Of a DNA stretch of 64,000 bases, positions 63,780 to 64,000 are shown piece after piece. The DNA comes from Psychrobacter jeotgali. GTDB lineage: Bacteria; Pseudomonadota; Gammaproteobacteria; Pseudomonadales; Moraxellaceae. Position 1 is the first letter of the stretch. Every line of letters begins with the position of its first letter. The DNA lies in NCBI RefSeq assembly GCF_904846315.1, contig NZ_CAJHAF010000001.1, forward strand, positions 1,550,001-1,614,000. The letters run 5' to 3'. The position numbers and the translations under genes are program-made. A model generated the notes under the pieces. The model worked only from the letters and a program-made list of their open reading frames with translations, did no database searches and was not told the DNA's origin.

Positions 63780-64000
63780 CTAACGGTTAGTTAAAGTTAT
63801 TTGATACTCCAGCTCAACCTTTAACTTTTTAGCACATTCAATAATCTTTCTTCTATCAGCCGCTATAGCGCCATGTTCGATAGCAATCTCTCGCATTTGC
63901 AAAGTAACGTCATAATGTGGATAGCTGGCATTGCGATGAAATAAACGCTTATCCAACTCAATAAGCTCGGCGAATTCATGCAACTCTTGTAATGAGTCTG
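63780..64000 (-). CDS. Unknown protein, 5' part cut by the window edge
   Basis: The frame is open from the stop at 63780-63782 to the window end, 73 codons, with no start needed inside. The visible part reads LQELHEFAELIELDKRLFHRN through YQITLTNR. It is charged, likely helical, without hydrophobic spans. The TTG near 63983 is not convincing as a start, so the gene probably begins outside. No family is recognised. Confidence 0.6.
   Translation of the reverse strand, partial: DSLQELHEFAELIELDKRLFHRNASYPHYDVTLQMREIAIEHGAIAADRRKIIECAKKLKVELEYQITLTNR

Noticed and set aside
1..64000. CRISPR arrays, prophage, transposases, rRNA and tRNA genes
   Set aside because: I looked for regularly spaced repeats, phage structural genes, transposase-like proteins and tRNA-like folds and saw none that I could defend.

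Overview
The window looks like a piece of a Psychrobacter-type chromosome (Moraxellaceae, Gammaproteobacteria). This is inferred from gene content and protein style: Gram-negative porins, malate synthase G, a MipA/OmpV protein, a TonB/ExbB/ExbD system and moderately AT-rich DNA with AT-rich spacers. No 16S rRNA or tRNA gene is present to confirm it. I see no prophage, transposase or CRISPR array.

Layout. 1-3.3 kb: three tandem porin paralogues on the minus strand, the first cut by the window edge. 3.9-7.2 kb: malate synthase G (glcB) and the tRNA hydroxylase miaE, diverging. 7.3-8.8 kb: four small, highly charged, Cys- and Trp-free proteins that look intrinsically disordered. 9-16.4 kb: ppk1, mtgA, a glutaredoxin-like protein, an FMN-dependent hydroxy-acid dehydrogenase, a rhomboid protease, a MipA/OmpV protein and a small heat-shock protein. 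16.5-19.4 kb: accessory stretch with higA, a broken higB, two genes of unknown function (a three-segment membrane protein and a one-segment protein) and a 144-bp palindromic element. 19.4-24.2 kb: fumC, a formyl-THF cyclo-ligase with an overlapping small gene, a hicAB toxin-antitoxin pair and an NhaC-type antiporter. 24.7-33.9 kb: lon, a two-META-domain protein, sodC, topA, an unknown anchored protein and a DUF2799 lipoprotein. 34.1-43.2 kb: an iron island with tonB-exbB-exbD, a four-gene siderophore ABC transporter and a TonB-dependent receptor, with three Fur-like boxes. 43.9-53.2 kb: a complete urate-to-glyoxylate pathway with two permeases and a TetR regulator. 53.2-64 kb: a cystine-type ABC transporter, a PepSY protein, gdhA, a methyltransferase, a GNAT acetyltransferase, a lipoprotein, a DsbA-like protein, a K+/H+ antiporter and a cut gene.

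How they work together. The purine block should turn imported urate into 5-hydroxyisourate (PuuD), OHCU (UraH), allantoin (UraD), allantoate (PuuE), ureidoglycolate plus urea (Alc) and glyoxylate plus urea (AllA). Glyoxylate can then be condensed by GlcB, encoded about 40 kb away, into malate, and FumC acts next to malate in the TCA cycle. Three sites in this block fit the operator consensus recalled for RutR, TTGACCAnnTGGTCAA, and the local TetR protein is RutR-like, so it probably controls the block. In the iron island, TonB/ExbB/ExbD would energise the receptor and the ABC system would carry the iron chelate across the inner membrane, all probably under Fur. Stress functions recur: hsp20 and lon each have a heat-shock-like promoter, and the META-domain protein follows lon.

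The least explained parts are the four-gene disordered-protein cluster at 7.3-8.8 kb and the two-gene cassette at 17.4-18.9 kb. They are my best candidates for undescribed biology.
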